Shown in pieces: positions 11,806-48,081 of a stretch of 64,000 bases of DNA. A model generated the notes under the pieces. The model worked only from the letters and a program-made list of their open reading frames with translations. It did no database searches and had not been told where the DNA came from. The stretch comes from Gymnogyps californianus. Its lineage: Eukaryota > Chordata > Aves > Accipitriformes > Cathartidae. Within the stretch, counting starts at the first letter, position 1. Each line of letters opens with the position of its first letter. The stretch lies in the NCBI RefSeq assembly GCF_018139145.2, contig NC_059483.1, positions 2,791,001 to 2,855,000 on the forward strand, read 5' to 3'. The translations under genes were made by a program, and so were the position numbers.

Positions 11806-14590
11806 CAATCACTAAGGATTAGAAGTAACCCATGGGATCAAAAAAAGTCCTTAGTTTTATTGGAGGCAAGGGGAAAAAGTCTATTCTTCTTTGCTGGATC
11901 GCATTATATATCACCTTCACTATATAAAGAGGTCTTGGAAAATGTGAGTTAACCCAGTGAGGCCCTGTTATGCCATTCAAGTGATGTAAGGATGTGAGGC
12001 AGAAGGAGCTCTATAATTGCACTTCTCTTTCTATGCTATTTTTTCAACTAGTTCTTAATCTAAAAGTCTTTTATCCTTTTTGGAAAAGCAAAGAGACGTT
12101 CTCGTAATTCTGGTGTTAGGCAGCAATATCTTGAAGGTATTTCCGTAAATACGCTTGAAATCTATAGAAGTCGGCTCAGGGGAATTGCTGAGGGTGCGCA
12201 AACCTTTTCTCTGCATCGGCAGTTTGGACCTAGGCGAGGTTTCTAGTGGTAGAAGGGCTGGACAGTTTTGTACGGGTTCGGGATGTGATGCCAGAGCCAG
12301 GTCAGTACAACCAGAGCACAAAGGTGCCTCAGGCAGAGCTGCCTCCGCTGCAGCGTCCGTGAGGGGGCTCTAAACCCCTCGTCGTTAAAGGGGTGCCTCG
12401 TGCTTCAAGTCACAGTCATTGCTCTCTGATGAACGAGGCACAGCAGATGAACTTGCATCGGGATCTGCTGCTGAAAGTATCACCAACAATTAAGGACGCA
12501 CCAAAATGACTCTTTGCCACGTTTTGCCTTCTTCTCTCCGCCGCAGGGCTGAGGGGCAGGGGTAAGTGCAGAGGCCGTTAGCTCCTCTGTACCGGCGTGG
12601 CTGCTTATCGTGTTCAACCGGTCCTGCTGAACCGAAACCAAATGTGACCTAAGGTGAAAAATCCCCGTTTGCTACATGACAACGCAGGATCTAGTATGAT
12701 GGTGTCCATGCCTTCGGCTGGAGCCTGTAAACATTACTGTCATCCTAAATATAGTGAAAGTAAAGATGTAAATGGACCTTTCAGATAACCTTCACTTCAG
12801 TAAACTAGGAATGGATAACAATAATAATAGTAACAATAATAATAATCCACTCGCTTTAATGGGATCTGAAGAGTTCAGATGTTTGGGTAAGTTTTCTTTC
12901 ACTATTCCCTTATTTAACTTTGATAAATATCACTCATTGGAGTTTTAGAAAACTAGATTGTGAGTGTGTTAGTGATAGGAAAATAAGAAGCAATAAAAAT
13001 GGCTGTTGAGGTACTTGTACAACGATGAGGGAATTTTCAGAACAGCTATAGTTGAGTAATTATGAACAGGACGAATGTTTCCACTGAATAAATTTATATT
13101 AGATTATTCCCTAATTATAAAATTATTGAAAAGACAAAAGTTATAGAATAATATACACTAGAAGATGTATCTATTCCCAAAGTCCCTGAAACCATACTTA
13201 AATCTTCGGAGTTATTACTCACCTTTAACATAGTTCTCATCAACTGCAGTATAAGCCTTAGAGCTGACACATCAGATAAGTACATGATATAGTTCAGCCC
13301 TAAAACCCTTAACAGAAAATACATCAGGAGTTACTGTAAAATTTCATGGAGGATTAGAGAAAATATTAAGTCAATAGTTCTTTAGTTATTAGGGGCTTTT
13401 AAGGTAATCAATACTTCCCAGCCATATTAGTGCCTACAATGATGAAAGATGACATTAATATCCAACTCTTCTTTTTTTTTTGGTATATTTACGTATATCC
13501 TTTCTTTACTCAGTCCTGCTAGACTCAACAGCGATACAAAGAATATGGTTATTTTAAAAATGTCATCAACATTGATTTGTTTATTACTGCCAGTTTCAAG
13601 TGGAACTTGATTTCAGTTTTTTTGGAAAAAAATTATTTTTTCATACAAAAGAATTACCAGTCACCCTAAAACTGTGGAGTACCACCTGAGTTTGCTTATG
13701 GTGATTTTCATGTTTAGCAGTGTGCTAATGCAGCAACAACTGGTTTAGGATTAATAAATCCTAAAAACAGGATTAATAGGATTAATTCTAAGAATTCTTT
13801 AGAGTTACATGACATTTTATGCCCTCAAAGCATTGCACAGATGTTAATTAAATTTAATCAATATCATTCAGTCCTGAATTTATATGCGTGCAGTTATTAA
13901 TGATTTAATTGTTTTGTCAATGGAATAGATTCTTTGCCTTTGATTCTGTTTCAAAAAATTGAGACAGTCATCCTATGTACAGTCTTTAGGCTCAATCCTT
14001 TTTATTCAGGCAACTCAGGAATATGGCCGGTCAAATGACAAAATTCCCAATCCTTTGCAACAGCAGTGTTCTTGACTGTACTTTCTTTTGTCTCCCACTA
14101 ATCATCCGCTGGCTTTCTTCTGTATTTCTCAGGTAGGAATTTGCTTAAAAATTCTGGTGATATCTCAGTGTTCATCTCTGCACGTCTAGGACCTTGTTTG
14201 TGAGCTGCTCATTTCGCTGGTTGTGCAGTTCCCCAAACCGCTTATTTATTTGACTGATTGCAGCTTACAGTTTCAATGAGTCCAACCACGACAACAGAAA
14301 TATTACAAACGTGTCGGCATCTCTTTGCCTGTGATTGCCTTCGCTTCAGAAACTAGTTCGAGTAAGAACTCAAGACAGAAACTTCCTATAAAGAAAAAAA
14401 CCCCACGTGCATCAGGAATATCAGACTGTACCTGCTGGTTCTGTCTTTGGTAAATGATACCCTAATGCGTTAATGGAAACTAACACTTTCTCTACCTCTT
14501 CTGTTGCCCTGATGCAAGGGTTTGAAGTATGCTGCATCACCAGGACTACCGCAGCATCGGCAGCCGTGCACGGCCGGTCCTTGCGTGCTC
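11806..14590. other. intergenic AT-rich DNA
   Basis: Unique AT-rich sequence with an (AAT)n-like run near 12,820-12,845. No gene or recognisable transposon. Confidence 0.6.
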
Positions 14591-14599
14591 CAGACCCTG

Positions 14600-15060
14600 G
14601 CCAGCTCGGTGAGCTTCTGCTGAACCTGCACCCGTTTATCCATGCCTTTCCTGGGCGGGGGAGCCCCAGGTTGGATGCAGTATTCTAGGTGAGGTCTAAG
14701 AAGTGCTGGATAAAGGAGGGTAAACGTTTCCGTCGAGCTATTCTCTTGTTAATCCAGTTTAGGATGCTGCTGGCTGTTGCTGCCAGGGCTCGCTGCTGGC
14801 TCGGGCTCAGCTCGCTGTCTCCCAGGACCCCAGGGCATCCTCAGCAGGGCTGTTCCCCAGCTGGCCAGCCCCCAGCCTGAGGTACTGCAAGGCGTTATTC
14901 CTTCCCAGGCGCCGGGCTTTGCACATGTTCTTGTTGAGTTTGTAAGTTTATGGTCAGTCTGTTCCTCTAGCCCGTTCAGGTCTCTCTGAATTAAAAGCAC
15001 GTTGACTAGTCCCCCCCGATTTGATGCCATCTGCAAACTTGACAAGAATGTCTCCTCCAG
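14600..15060 (-). repeat. CR1 LINE fragment, antisense
   Basis: ggttggatgcagtattctag followed by gtgaggtct, then the segment around gctcgctgctggctcgggct, then gatgccatctgcaaactt appear in the order expected for the reverse complement of a CR1 3' region (sense: …cactggtgaggcctcacctggaatactgcatcc…). Divergence is substantial. CR1 is the dominant LINE of birds and reptiles. Boundaries approximate. Confidence 0.7.
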
Positions 15061-18000
15061 GCTACTGCTAAAGGTGTTACACGGGACAAACTTGCAGTTG
15101 GAAAGGAAGGCTTGCCTAACAGCTTCAGAGAGCACGACTTCATCAAAGCACTGCAATAATTTAAATTAATGTCTCCATTGAATGGCATCCTTTAGTTCTT
15201 TTTGTAATTAACAAAATCGTAAACATTGCCATCTAATTTAGTCAAGAGTGGCTGTGAGATCTGCAGTGTTTGCGATATACACATTACAGACAATATGTGT
15301 CAGGGATAACTAACAGCAGGTCTGTTTAATGTAGCAGTTTTCTTGTTTGAACGTGACTTTTGCAAGCTATTGTTTCCAGTGAAGTGCAGGGTTTATTTGC
15401 ATGCAGTGATTGCTCAGCTTCCAAGCGAGTGCCAGTGAATGAAGAGTGGTTACATTTAATTGATTATGGAATGCAGAACTGCATTATTTTGGCTAGATTT
15501 AAATAACATTGGACTACAATTCTAATCTTGTTTCCAAGCCACTTGTACGTTCTGATGGACTTAGGAACCTAGACTCTTGCAGCAGTTGCCAGCTGGAATT
15601 TCTCTTGGAAATTAGCCCCCAGATGCCTTAAGATCAGCAAAGCTGTTTCACATACAATTTGTCCCTTTCTGACCCATTCTAAGGCAGCTGGAAGAAGGTC
15701 TCTTACTAACTACAGCCAGGTTTGAAAATGAAACAAGCGCCTCCTTAAAAATACCCCTGAATCCACTGCTTTTAGAAGCTCCGTTGGGAAATGTTGCAAA
15801 ACTACTCCCAAAAATAAAATGGTTGGAAAGAGCAAGAGAGTGGATGCACCATGAAACCACTGAACCATTTATGCTAAAACCAGTTACTCCAGCGGGTCCT
15901 AGCATGAGGCATGAAGCACTTGGTATGAAGTAAATCAGCTGCAGTGCACTTGGAGCGTTTCCGACATGGAAACCTATGAATTATCATCAACTTTCTCAAC
16001 CTGTGTTCCTGGCTGCCAGTGTTAAAATCCTATTGTGTCTCTAGACTACTTATGCAGAAAGTACCTTCTTCTTATGAACGGTAAACATCTCTGAAAGGTA
16101 ATGGGGAAGGCGTCTCCATTGCAATATTGATTCTTGCTCCTCTCACTGTCGTGGCCGGTCTGGGCTGAATACAATTAGATGCGATCCATGCACTCAGGGG
16201 AAACAAGGCTTCTTTTCTCTAACTAAGCCTTCTTCAACTCCTAATAAATAGGGCATTAAAAGGGAATTATTCCATTTTGCATTTTATAAAATGGTTAGCC
16301 TTCTTCCATTTGAGTGTCAGACCCTAATGACCGTCAGGGAAAACATTTCTAATCAGGCCTCTTTTTATTTCAATCCCTACTTATCTGGGGGAAGAACAAA
16401 ACATAAAGAAACCACAGAAAACACAGCATTTAGCTGACCTCCCACAACACATCATTTGTATAGCTTTTGCTCCATCTTTCCAAAAGGCCATTTAGCTTAA
16501 TAGTCTCTTCCATTTTTCATTTCCTTATGTTACAGGTGCTGGGGGATGATTTTCAAAAGAACAATGGAATGACATTTTACCTGACTTTGGAAATGAATTC
16601 ACAGCGGTGGTTTAGCAGTCTCACGCCTTTTGTGCCTTAGATTTGCCTTGGAATATGGAATGGGTGGTAAGATACTTTAACAAAACAATACAAAATTAAA
16701 AATGAGAGAATACATACGATTTTCTATCCTACTACGATTTTCTAAAGCCATTATTAAATTGTTTACATGTCTGTATTTGTAATAAAAGATTAATTGACTA
16801 ATTGAATTTTCAGAAACTTAGGCAAATACAAAATGAATTGGCCTCCATTCTAGTTTGTTTAACTAAATGCCAAAAAAAATTACATGTACAAAACACATTA
16901 TTTAAAAAACACTCTGAAGAAAACATGCCTAGCTGGATGATACATATTTAAACAATATATATTTAAGCCCTGTAAGAACCTACAATATTCAATCTACATG
17001 AAATAGAATGAACGAAAAAGGGGCAAAATTGGGTATTTACCTGGAAATTTGGACTGGAGTTTATTAAGCTGTATCTCAGTATTGGTTGTTACTATTCTTA
17101 TTTGCCATTGATAATGACAGGTCATTAAGTGAAGGTCAGTTCCTTGTAGAAGAGTTTGTTGGCTTCTTCAGAGTCTTAAAACTTGAGAAGTGTGAAATCA
17201 ATGACAAATTTTGAGGAGGTATTAGCGTTTTAAAATGTAGAGCTTACGGTGCTTTGGAACATTGTAGAAAATCAACTGGTTTGTGAATGGCCAACAAAAT
17301 ATGATATATTGCTGAAAATCTGCTTAAATACTCAGCCATTGAAGGAAATTATTCCTAAGTTGGACTTCTAGTAGTAGAACTTCTACTTTGATGAATTTTT
17401 CATGCTTGATAGGTAGTGATATTCAACTAATAATGTTAATAACCTTACTATTTACAGGTAATTATCCCTATAAATGAGCTCTGATGGTTTGAAAACATCT
17501 GTTTCCTTTTAGAATCAGTGTACATCTGCCCTTAAACAAGGTGAAAATTTGGTTTGATAACTCTGACGACTGAATTGCTATTTTTTTCTGCAGTGCTATA
17601 TTCTCTGCAATTAGATAACAGCTTAAAATATGATTACTACATTTTTATGTATCACTGTGTATATTATTAGAATGTTTCCTTAATCTCTCTGCTTTATCTG
17701 ATATTTTAGGCATTAAGCAAATCATAGGGTTGATATGTATAAGATTTTTAAAAGAATTATTTTATTCTTTTGCTTATGAAATCCTTCGATGGAGACATCC
17801 TTTTAATGAGCTTTGCCACAACTACTTCCTCCTTGGAGTCTCGGACCCGCGTTGTGTATATCCACCCACACGTTCATCCAGACCTCTTGAACTTTCACTA
17901 ACACACACACAGCCTTCACTCTGAATGCACAAACACAATAAAACTCTCAACTGAGAGCTGATTTGATGCCAGCTGAATATTCAGCTAGTACTCTGAAATG

Positions 18001-21000
18001 ACTGGTAATCAAATACCTGAAACGTCTTGTGCGGAGTGAGAATTTCCCTTTTTCAGAAGGTATAGTTTTCTCCCATTCCCAGCGGAGGTTTTCACCGTCA
18101 CTTTATCTGAAGTCCTTTAAAGCTGTTAGTTCAGCGTTTCACTAGGAGATCCTCTCAGGTAGAGGAATCCTCTTAATGTGACAGTTATGCGAGTAAAGAG
18201 AAAATACTACTCTGTAAGTAATTTTGTACATGACAGAGGTTTCCTTATCCATACAGTTGGCAGCAGGATCCTATTTTTCCTTCCAACAGAGGCGAAACTG
18301 GCAGCCGGATGGATTTTAAACATGGGGCAGTAGGGGAACCCGAACACCTCTGAGGCTGTAACTGCCCTCCTGAAGGGACTCAGCTGTACCAGGACGTAGT
18401 CACAGGTTCCCATGCTGGGAAATGCCGCGAGAGCGAGACTGGGATGGTCATCAATCTGCACGGCTGAAACTGCGTGACCCGAAGGTGGCAGCTCCTATAG
18501 ACTGATATGAGCTCGGTATAGCTAGGGTGTCCAATACAAGTTGTAAGGCCAGATTCTCTCTGATTTTCCAGCTCTTTCATGTCTCCTGTGTTCTTCAAAG
18601 TGGCTGAAAAGCAGTTAGAGGGTTTTCTGAGATTTATTTCAGAGTGTGAATGTTCTGAAGCCTCACACCAGGAGATGGTAAAGAACACGTCAAGGCAGGT
18701 AGAAAGTACAGCTAGTCTCGCTATGCCCAATATACCATTACCTATGGGACCTAGGCTGCTCTAACCTATATGAGCATCAAGGACGATGGAAGTCCTGCAA
18801 AAGCAAGACCAAAATGAGAACTGCAAAAGCATAAGAGCATGTCTAGAGCGCCTGTTCCTCTGCTCCCCCAGGCAGAAATCCAGCAGAGTTTGGCACTTAT
18901 GTCCATTGTATGTAGTTTATGTCCATTACATTGTAGCGTGTATTTTTTCCCACCATCTTTGCAGTGTGACCACCTTTGGATTGGAGCGATGCAATACCCA
19001 GTACCACTACTAAAAAAAAGTTAGGGAATGATGTTAACAATATAACTTTCAGCCCAAGAAATGGAGAAAACCTAAGTAAGGAGACTACAAAGAAAGTGTA
19101 CTCAGTCTCTACTAAATTTCAGTCCTTTTTGATGAAAAAAACTCAGAAAGGTCTTGGTTTCAAAGCCTTTGCTGCGTCTCACTCTTTGTCCATGTTAGCT
19201 CTGACTCTGTGATACGTTTTCACTGCCATCATCTGCTGAGGTTACGTGCCTTCTTCCCCAAGACAAACTGCAGCCATGTGAAGCCAGTAAAAGCCTCAAA
19301 CAGAATCAAGAGTGTTTTCCCCATGATTAAGGACAATATTGTTGTAAATGTCACCGTATTAACTTCTCTGAACCTTCCCGAGTGCTGAGTGATTTTTCTG
19401 CATGGATAATGGAAGTAGCACGCTCTATATATACAGTGCAAGAAAGATAGTACTTTTAACTTATACTTAGTACTCTGTACATTTGAAGTCAAATTTATTA
19501 ACTAGTTACCTCTATCTAAATGTATATAAAACCATTTACATTATTTTACATAATATATGGGAACAATTTAATTGTCTCTATTGGTTAATATATACATGTA
19601 TAAAACCAACACTGCTCGCACTGTGAGTAGGGATTGCTGAAGTGAGCTCTACACAAACTCCAGACAGGGCTAGTTAGATCTTCTTTGGCAATACTGTCTA
19701 GAACTATATATACATTGATCTTTTTGCTAAGACGGGTGCTGACAGATCCAATAGGTACAATGGAGAAAGAAAAAGCAATGTTATAGCTAGTAAGACTCAA
19801 TGGAGTTACTCTTGTTTACACTGGCTAAAGATCTTGCCACCTAATTAACACAAAAACAACCAAAAAATTTTGTTACGGAAAAAATTAAAGGAAAGATCAG
19901 ACCCTTATCTCTGATAAATCTTCTTTGCAGCTTACACCAGCTGTGGATACATCAGGTCTGTGCTAACCTCCATCTGAAAGCTATGGACACATCTCAGGGT
20001 GGCCCAGGAGCAGTGCAAACCACAGTGGTTTCCAGAGCCAGGTTAAGGAAGCCCTAACAGCATTTGTTTCTTTCAAGCTCTCAAATCAGCGTGGTGTAAC
20101 TGGAGCTCTGCTCAACACCACTGCTGTTTTTCCCACTGGCGCTTCCAACAGTCTCTTTAAAGTGCCGTTCCCCACAGTCACAGAAGGGAGCGTTTGGAGC
20201 AGCTCAGGATCTGGCCTTAGGGCCCATCTTTAATTTACATCGGCAACTGTAAAGTTGCCCATCGACGACACTGATTTACAGCTCTATTTGTAAGAGCAGC
20301 AGTCACACAGGAACAGGTCTTGGCCCCTTTTCTCAGAAGGGTACACTCATCTCTAAGGTGTCTGGAAGCTCTGGATTTATGTAGAGGCAATACTGCTAAA
20401 GGCTACCTAGAGGACGTGGGGTCTCTTTGACTTGGTATGCCCTTCCAGCTAGCGTTACCTAAAATGGAGTTTTTCCTCATTTTCTATTCTCTTTATTGAA
20501 CCAAATTTCTGTTTATAGTCACATTTGCTTTCTATCCCATGCTGTCTGTCACTTGTGTTGAATATGGGTTTTGCACACATGCCAAATAGTTTGTTACTTG
20601 GCGAGAGTTCACTGACAAGAGAATTTGCTTCTACGCATAGTAATAGGCATGTTTGGCTAATCGGCTCTTTGTCTGAAAGCCTTTTGCATATTCAGAGCTG
20701 CTCATTTGTCACGCTAGCCTGACTTAGGCAGCAAATATTAAAAAACAGTCGTAAATATGCCCAATTCTTACTAGAATGCCAACTGAAGCAAGCATTAGCT
20801 GTTTCGTGATAAACTGGTCATCTGCTGCTCTTTAACTTCACAAGTGTTGTCCAACCACACTTATTTCTAGAATAGTTCTCCTGTCCATCACATGTTTTTG
20901 CTTTTGGAATTGCCTTACTCTGTTGTCCGTGTTCTCGCAGAGTACATTTAATATTGAAATGGGCAACTCTGATGATGCAGTAGTTTTGGGATGGCAAATT

Positions 21001-24000
21001 TGATAACCTGGTATATGCGAAGCTGACAGCTTAGGATCTGTTCTGGTTTCACAATTAAAAGAAGGAATTTTTCCCTATTTGCTGGGTGTGTGTACCAGGG
21101 CCTTCGACTGGAAGTACTGCACCGAACTTCTGCGCTCACTTGAATGCCATGCTCCATGCATCAGCGGGCAGGCAATACCTGCGTTACCTGGCATGTCTTC
21201 CTAATTTGTGCAACGAAGTTGTGACAAAGGGATTAGTAAGTTCAACTGGTAACTTGAAAAGCCAGGAATTTCCTTGGGCATGTGGAGATGGCCAATGTCT
21301 TTAGTGTTGGGACTGCCTGGTTGTTGGTAGGAAAATGGCTTCATATATTTTTTGTAACTGGCTTTTTTCATGCCTAAAGTATAAATTTTATTTTTGTCCT
21401 GTGACTGCTTTCTCACTGTCAGTATTTAATAAATAGTCTAAAGCTTGAGAGTCACTTTTTATTTTGAAATACTTAGACATATTACTTTGTTCTGCCTAGA
21501 ACTAGCAGGTTTGGGTGTGTAACAAGTCAATTTATTGGCAGAGTAGAAATCAATGGCATACATACACAGGACTTTTCCTATTTTAATTAGACTATACAGA
21601 CTACTTTTTAAACAGAAGTAGTCAAAACAGCATGTTGCAGAAACACACAAAACCCTAATTTAAAGGGATTAGGTCAGAGATCAAACTTTCCCATTGTTTG
21701 CTGTGAATCCCCTAAAAATAGAAATCCCAAAGCTAACAGTGCAGCACAGCTGACTGATTAATTCTCACGAAGAAACAAAATCTGCAAAAGTGTATGTTAC
21801 AGCACCATCTAGTGCCTTTTATCCCAGCAATATAGTAAATGAATTTAATTTTCCACTTAATTCAAGTATGTAGGTGGAGAAGAGGGAGTGCACTGGCTGC
21901 TTATACATTCTGACAACTTTCTTTCTTTCAACTAGTGCTGAGATAGAAGGGAGCTGAGGGATGTAAACGAGCTTTGGCATTTTACATGGCGAAGATTTTG
22001 TCAGTAGAGCTGCTGTTAGTTCCTCTTCTTTCATCCTCTTACCAGTCACATAGTTTTTCCTCCTGAGGATAGTAGAGAAGTGGACACAGGAGCACATAGG
22101 CTGAGAAAATGGGAGGAAAAGTACTGCGATTAAATAGCAAACTGACCAAATGGCATGTTTTGCAGGGGTAGAGACATATTTTTGGTAGAGCATATATTCT
22201 GTTTCGTGTGTATGAGTGACCAACAAGCAGGAGGCTGGTGTTTGTTTGCAAACACCTTTTGTTAAGAACTGCACCTGTAATTAATGTACTTGTCCCAGGT
22301 AACCAGCACCCAAGCCTTTGCTTTCTTCATCCCGAGTATGACCCTCAGCAACGCGAAATGAAATTGTAGCTATTGCTACATTTTAATATCCTTTACGTTG
22401 CTGTCCTTTTCTATGTTTTTTTCTTCTGGAAAGGTGATTAACGTCCTCTGACTGCAAACTACTAAGAGGTTAACCAAAAGCAACTTTGCAATTAGCCGCT
22501 ACTCCCAACCAGCAATTGCAAGATACAAAAGAGACAATACGAATTTGGGCATTAAATCCCACAAGGTCTGGTGGCATGGTATTTAAATTTTGTTTCTAAA
22601 TCAACGTTCTTACAAATAGCGCTCCTAAAATAAAATGAAAATTCATCACAGCTGGCTGTGTGTATCTTTGATAAACAGCTGCTAAAAAGAAAAAAGCCCT
22701 TCATCGTATTGCAGCGCTCCGACTTCATCTAAATTACAGTAATTTGGGCTACTCACAGACAGATAGGCACTGACCGGATTAACTAACGTACTTTGGGATA
22801 TACATATACTTGCCCTCACCAAATTTAATAAAATAACTTGGAATTTATACAGTTGCTCTTCAGCCTACAACTTGCTGCTTTCTGGTTTTAACCCAACCCA
22901 GGGTTAACGCTGCTGGAAGAATAGCAAATGGCTTCCAGTGATTCCAGTCTGACTTTGGGAACACAGCCCATGCTGGGATGGATTAAATAAAGTGTAAGAT
23001 TAATGACTCTCACACTCTTCAAGCTAAAGACTGCCTTTTGTGATAATAAATATACATATTTATATGTTACATGTATTTTCTAGCAGGTTTAGGTTAGAAA
23101 CCTAAAAATTAATCATACCTTAGCGTATTTAATAAACAACCTGACAGTAACAAGTAACCTAACAGAAGTCACATATCTGACGAAAAATCTTCACAGTGTC
23201 TTCACTACGCCCCTGTAGGAAAGGCTGGTGGATAGTAATGTCTGTAATTTACAGTCAGAGACTAAATTAGAGTAATGCCCAGTTTGGGGGTTTGGATTTA
23301 GATTCAAGGCACTAGCTAGAGTTATACATGCTGCACACAAATATAGCTCTTAGCAGTGTTAAGGTCATAAAGAGATGCAATATCATCCAAAAGAAGAACT
23401 AGGAAACTCGTGGGTTTTGTTCCCAGAATCATCTTTTTATTATGATCATTATTGTATTTAGTGTTTCCTAAAAAAACCCCCAGCTCCTTCAGTCATGTGA
23501 ATTATTTCAGAATCTCAGTAGCCATTAAAAAATAAGTTCTATTCCTGAAGCCTGCAGAAACAAGCTTAAAAGTGTGACTCAAATGTACCCCCAGCAATTA
23601 ACCAAAAAACCAACAGAAATCAAAATAGATTAGCATATCAAAAGAAGCCAAAAATATTTAGCATAACGTTTTTTAATGAAACCCCACGGTTTGGAGAAGT
23701 GGCTCATATTTTTTTAATACTTCAGTTTGCCAGACTGCAATCCAGCCTGACAACAAAAACATTTGATTTTTTTATTATGGTATATGTAACAGATACAATA
23801 CCCTGGAATTACGTATATTATACTGAGATAATGCAGAAAAAGTTATGGAACCATAACTTAATCGTTTAAGTGATTACTGTATTCTTATAAATGCTTAATG
23901 TAGCATCACAGGCATGTTTGTGATACATTCCTCGTTTGGCAAATGTGATATTGATTGTTGCTTTCAAGACATATTCAGTTCAGTATAGATAGCATTTTCA

Positions 24001-25289
24001 AATTTCCCACCCATGATGGTAAGGAAATTAGACTGCTATTTATCTTTAAAATGTGTTTCTCTAAAACGTTCTAATTCTGAAAAAAAAAGAATTACTATTT
24101 TGCTTGCTGGCTAATCATTGGTTTACTCTGTCACTGGTCCAGGGAGAATATTATTGCTGAACTGAAACTGGACCTATTAAAGAGAACAGCAGAAAATACA
24201 GAATTTTGCCCTGCGAAAAAGGCCTTATTTGGGAGAAAACAAACAGGGCTGAGATACTGAGGAACTGTGAAATGCCTGGGAGCACTGTATGGGATTTAGT
24301 GATTTGTAACAGTCTCCAAAGAATGCCAACAGCAATAAAAAGTAAGCATTTTAATTCAAAGGGAGAAATCCCAGAGCCATGATCTGACAGGCTGGTTTGT
24401 TTGGGTTTTTTTTTAAAGGGGAAGATAATGGTAAGAAATGATGAGACAGAGCATTTGTGTAAGAGCTGGGCAGTGCAGAGGCAGCCCCACCAAACTGACT
24501 TTTTTGGGGCGTATCAACTGGGTTTGTATCCCACCAGAAAGCAGAACAACCCGTGAGCCATTTCTGGCTATCACACCAACCTCACGTCAGGACAACACTT
24601 TGCCATTTTAGCTGACGACAAATCTCAACCATTTTCTTTTAGCAGTGCTACAAAACACAGTCTTTTGGGGTTTTTTTTGTGAGTAAAAACTTATTTTTAC
24701 TAAAATCTCAGTTCTCAAAGAGAAGAAACCACTTGTGCACCAGCGAGGCACACTAAGTGCCACATACAGCGCACCTACAGAAGACGTTAAGCCATGGATG
24801 CACCTCAAACACTCTGCCAGCCACCCAGATGTTTTTCTGAGGCACAAGTCTGGCTGTAGTACTGCTTTTGAGAAGGTTATATTCGAAGCCTGGGCCAAGT
24901 GTTCATACAGCAGCGTGCCAGAGGAGCGGGAGCTGCGGTCACACAGCAGAGGGGAGGTGGCGGGCTGGTCGGACGGGCTGGATCTTCGCCTGCAGGAAGC
25001 AGATCAGCCAGGCCCAGCAGTGTCAGTTGTGCACAGGTACCGAGGTCTGGGGTCATTTCAAACCTCCCTGCGCCCCAGCATAGGCCCCCTGGCTCCCCTC
25101 CAGCTCACATGTCCGTATCAGCAAGATCTGGTCTCCCTCAGGAATCTCTGCTGGGATTACACGTTATCTAGTCGTTGTGTTTACGGTTTCTGCTTCAAGC
25201 TCTTTACCCAAAGGGTGATCCACCATGGATTTTATTCACATCCATCCCCTCTCCCAGAACTCAAAGGCGGGGCTCAGGCATGAAGCGCT
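15061..25289. other. intergenic DNA upstream of CRBN
   Basis: Ten kilobases of largely unique AT-rich sequence. I note a short old-repeat fragment near 19,793-19,842 (caatggagttactcttgttt, acactggctaaagatct), a CTCF-like core at 21,801-21,816, and no coding exon. The stop-free stretch at 24,735-25,283 has no ATG at its start and no matching family. Confidence 0.6.
21801..21816 (-). promoter_or_regulatory. CTCF-like core, minus orientation
   Basis: On the - strand it reads ggcactagatggtgct, similar to the CTCF core. Prediction only. Confidence 0.35.
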
Positions 25290-25699
25290 TTAGAGAGAAG
25301 CAGCGGGTGCCACCCCGGGAGGCTCTGGCGAGGTCAGCCATGGCCGGGTCCTCCGAGGAGAGGCGGCACCCACGGGCCCGAGGGACGCGCACGGCCTCGT
25401 CCCCGCTCTCCCCTGCCACCCCCCGAGCCCCGAGGACCTCCAGGCGGAGCCGGGAGACCTGTCCCGCCCTGGGGGACACGGTGCCGCCGCCCGCAGCGGC
25501 CGCCCTCCCCTCAGCGCGGCGCTGAGGGACAGCCCCATGCCCCCGCGCCCGTCCCTCCCGCCGGCGCTCCGCGAAGCCTTTCTCACGGCCTGCTGTATAA
25601 AATAAACGCGCTGGGAGCCGGGGCGGGATGGTACGGAGCCCCGAGAGCCGGCGGACGGGGCCCTGACCCGCCAGCAGCCCCGACGCTCCCCGAGAAGCG

Positions 25700-25714
25700 C
25701 CGCTAGAGGCCGCC
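25700..25714 (+). promoter_or_regulatory. CTCF-like core in CRBN promoter
   Basis: ccgctagaggccgcc matches the general CTCF core pattern CCNSYAGRKGGCRS with about one mismatch, oriented +. Prediction only. Confidence 0.35.
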
Positions 25715-25823
25715 GGGCCGCGACTCCCGGGCTCGCTCCGCCGGCGGCGGCGGCTCGGGCTCCTCCTCCCGCCTCCTCCCCCCGCGCCGGCGGTTTCCCA
25801 AGCTCCTCTCCGGGTAAACAGCG

Positions 25824-47702
<21,879 letters not shown>

Positions 47703-48081
47703 TCTAGTAACCTGCTTTGGAGATGAACAGGCAGCAGTCTGTCTCCTATGCATCTGCTCAGTTCTGCTTCTGATGCTTACTTAAATTTAAACCCAAGAAC
47801 CCACACCCACACACAGAAAACAACCAAACAAGCAGGCTCACTACATCTGGGTTTGGTGTGCATCCACGTCACTGTTGTTTCAGACACACTGAGAACTGAA
47901 GGTTGAATCTTTAAAATGACAGCTGAGGAGAGGAGGTGGCATGAGACGCCAAGAAATCTATCTGATCCATCTGGACAGACTGGAGACTGAACTTTCTCCT
48001 TCCTTGTATAACTTCAGAAAATGTTTACTGCTATCAACTTGCAGTGAAAGAAGGTGGGGGGAAACTAAAATTACAAATAAA
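47703..48081 (+). other. CRBN: CRBN 3' UTR, proximal part, with first AATAAA
   Basis: After the TAA at 47700-47702 the first canonical AATAAA is at 48076-48081, giving a minimum 3' UTR near 400 bases. A later AATAAA at 51107-51112 could serve a long form. Which one is used cannot be read from DNA alone. Confidence 0.5.

Noticed and set aside
24735..25283. 182-codon plus-strand frame just upstream of CRBN
   Set aside because: Starts without ATG, has low-complexity Ser/Leu composition and no link in frame to CRBN exon 1, which has a stop immediately upstream of its ATG.
25596..25602. TATA-box-like tataaaa upstream of CRBN
   Set aside because: Listed only as a note: CpG-island promoters usually lack a working TATA box and its distance to the true start site is unknown.
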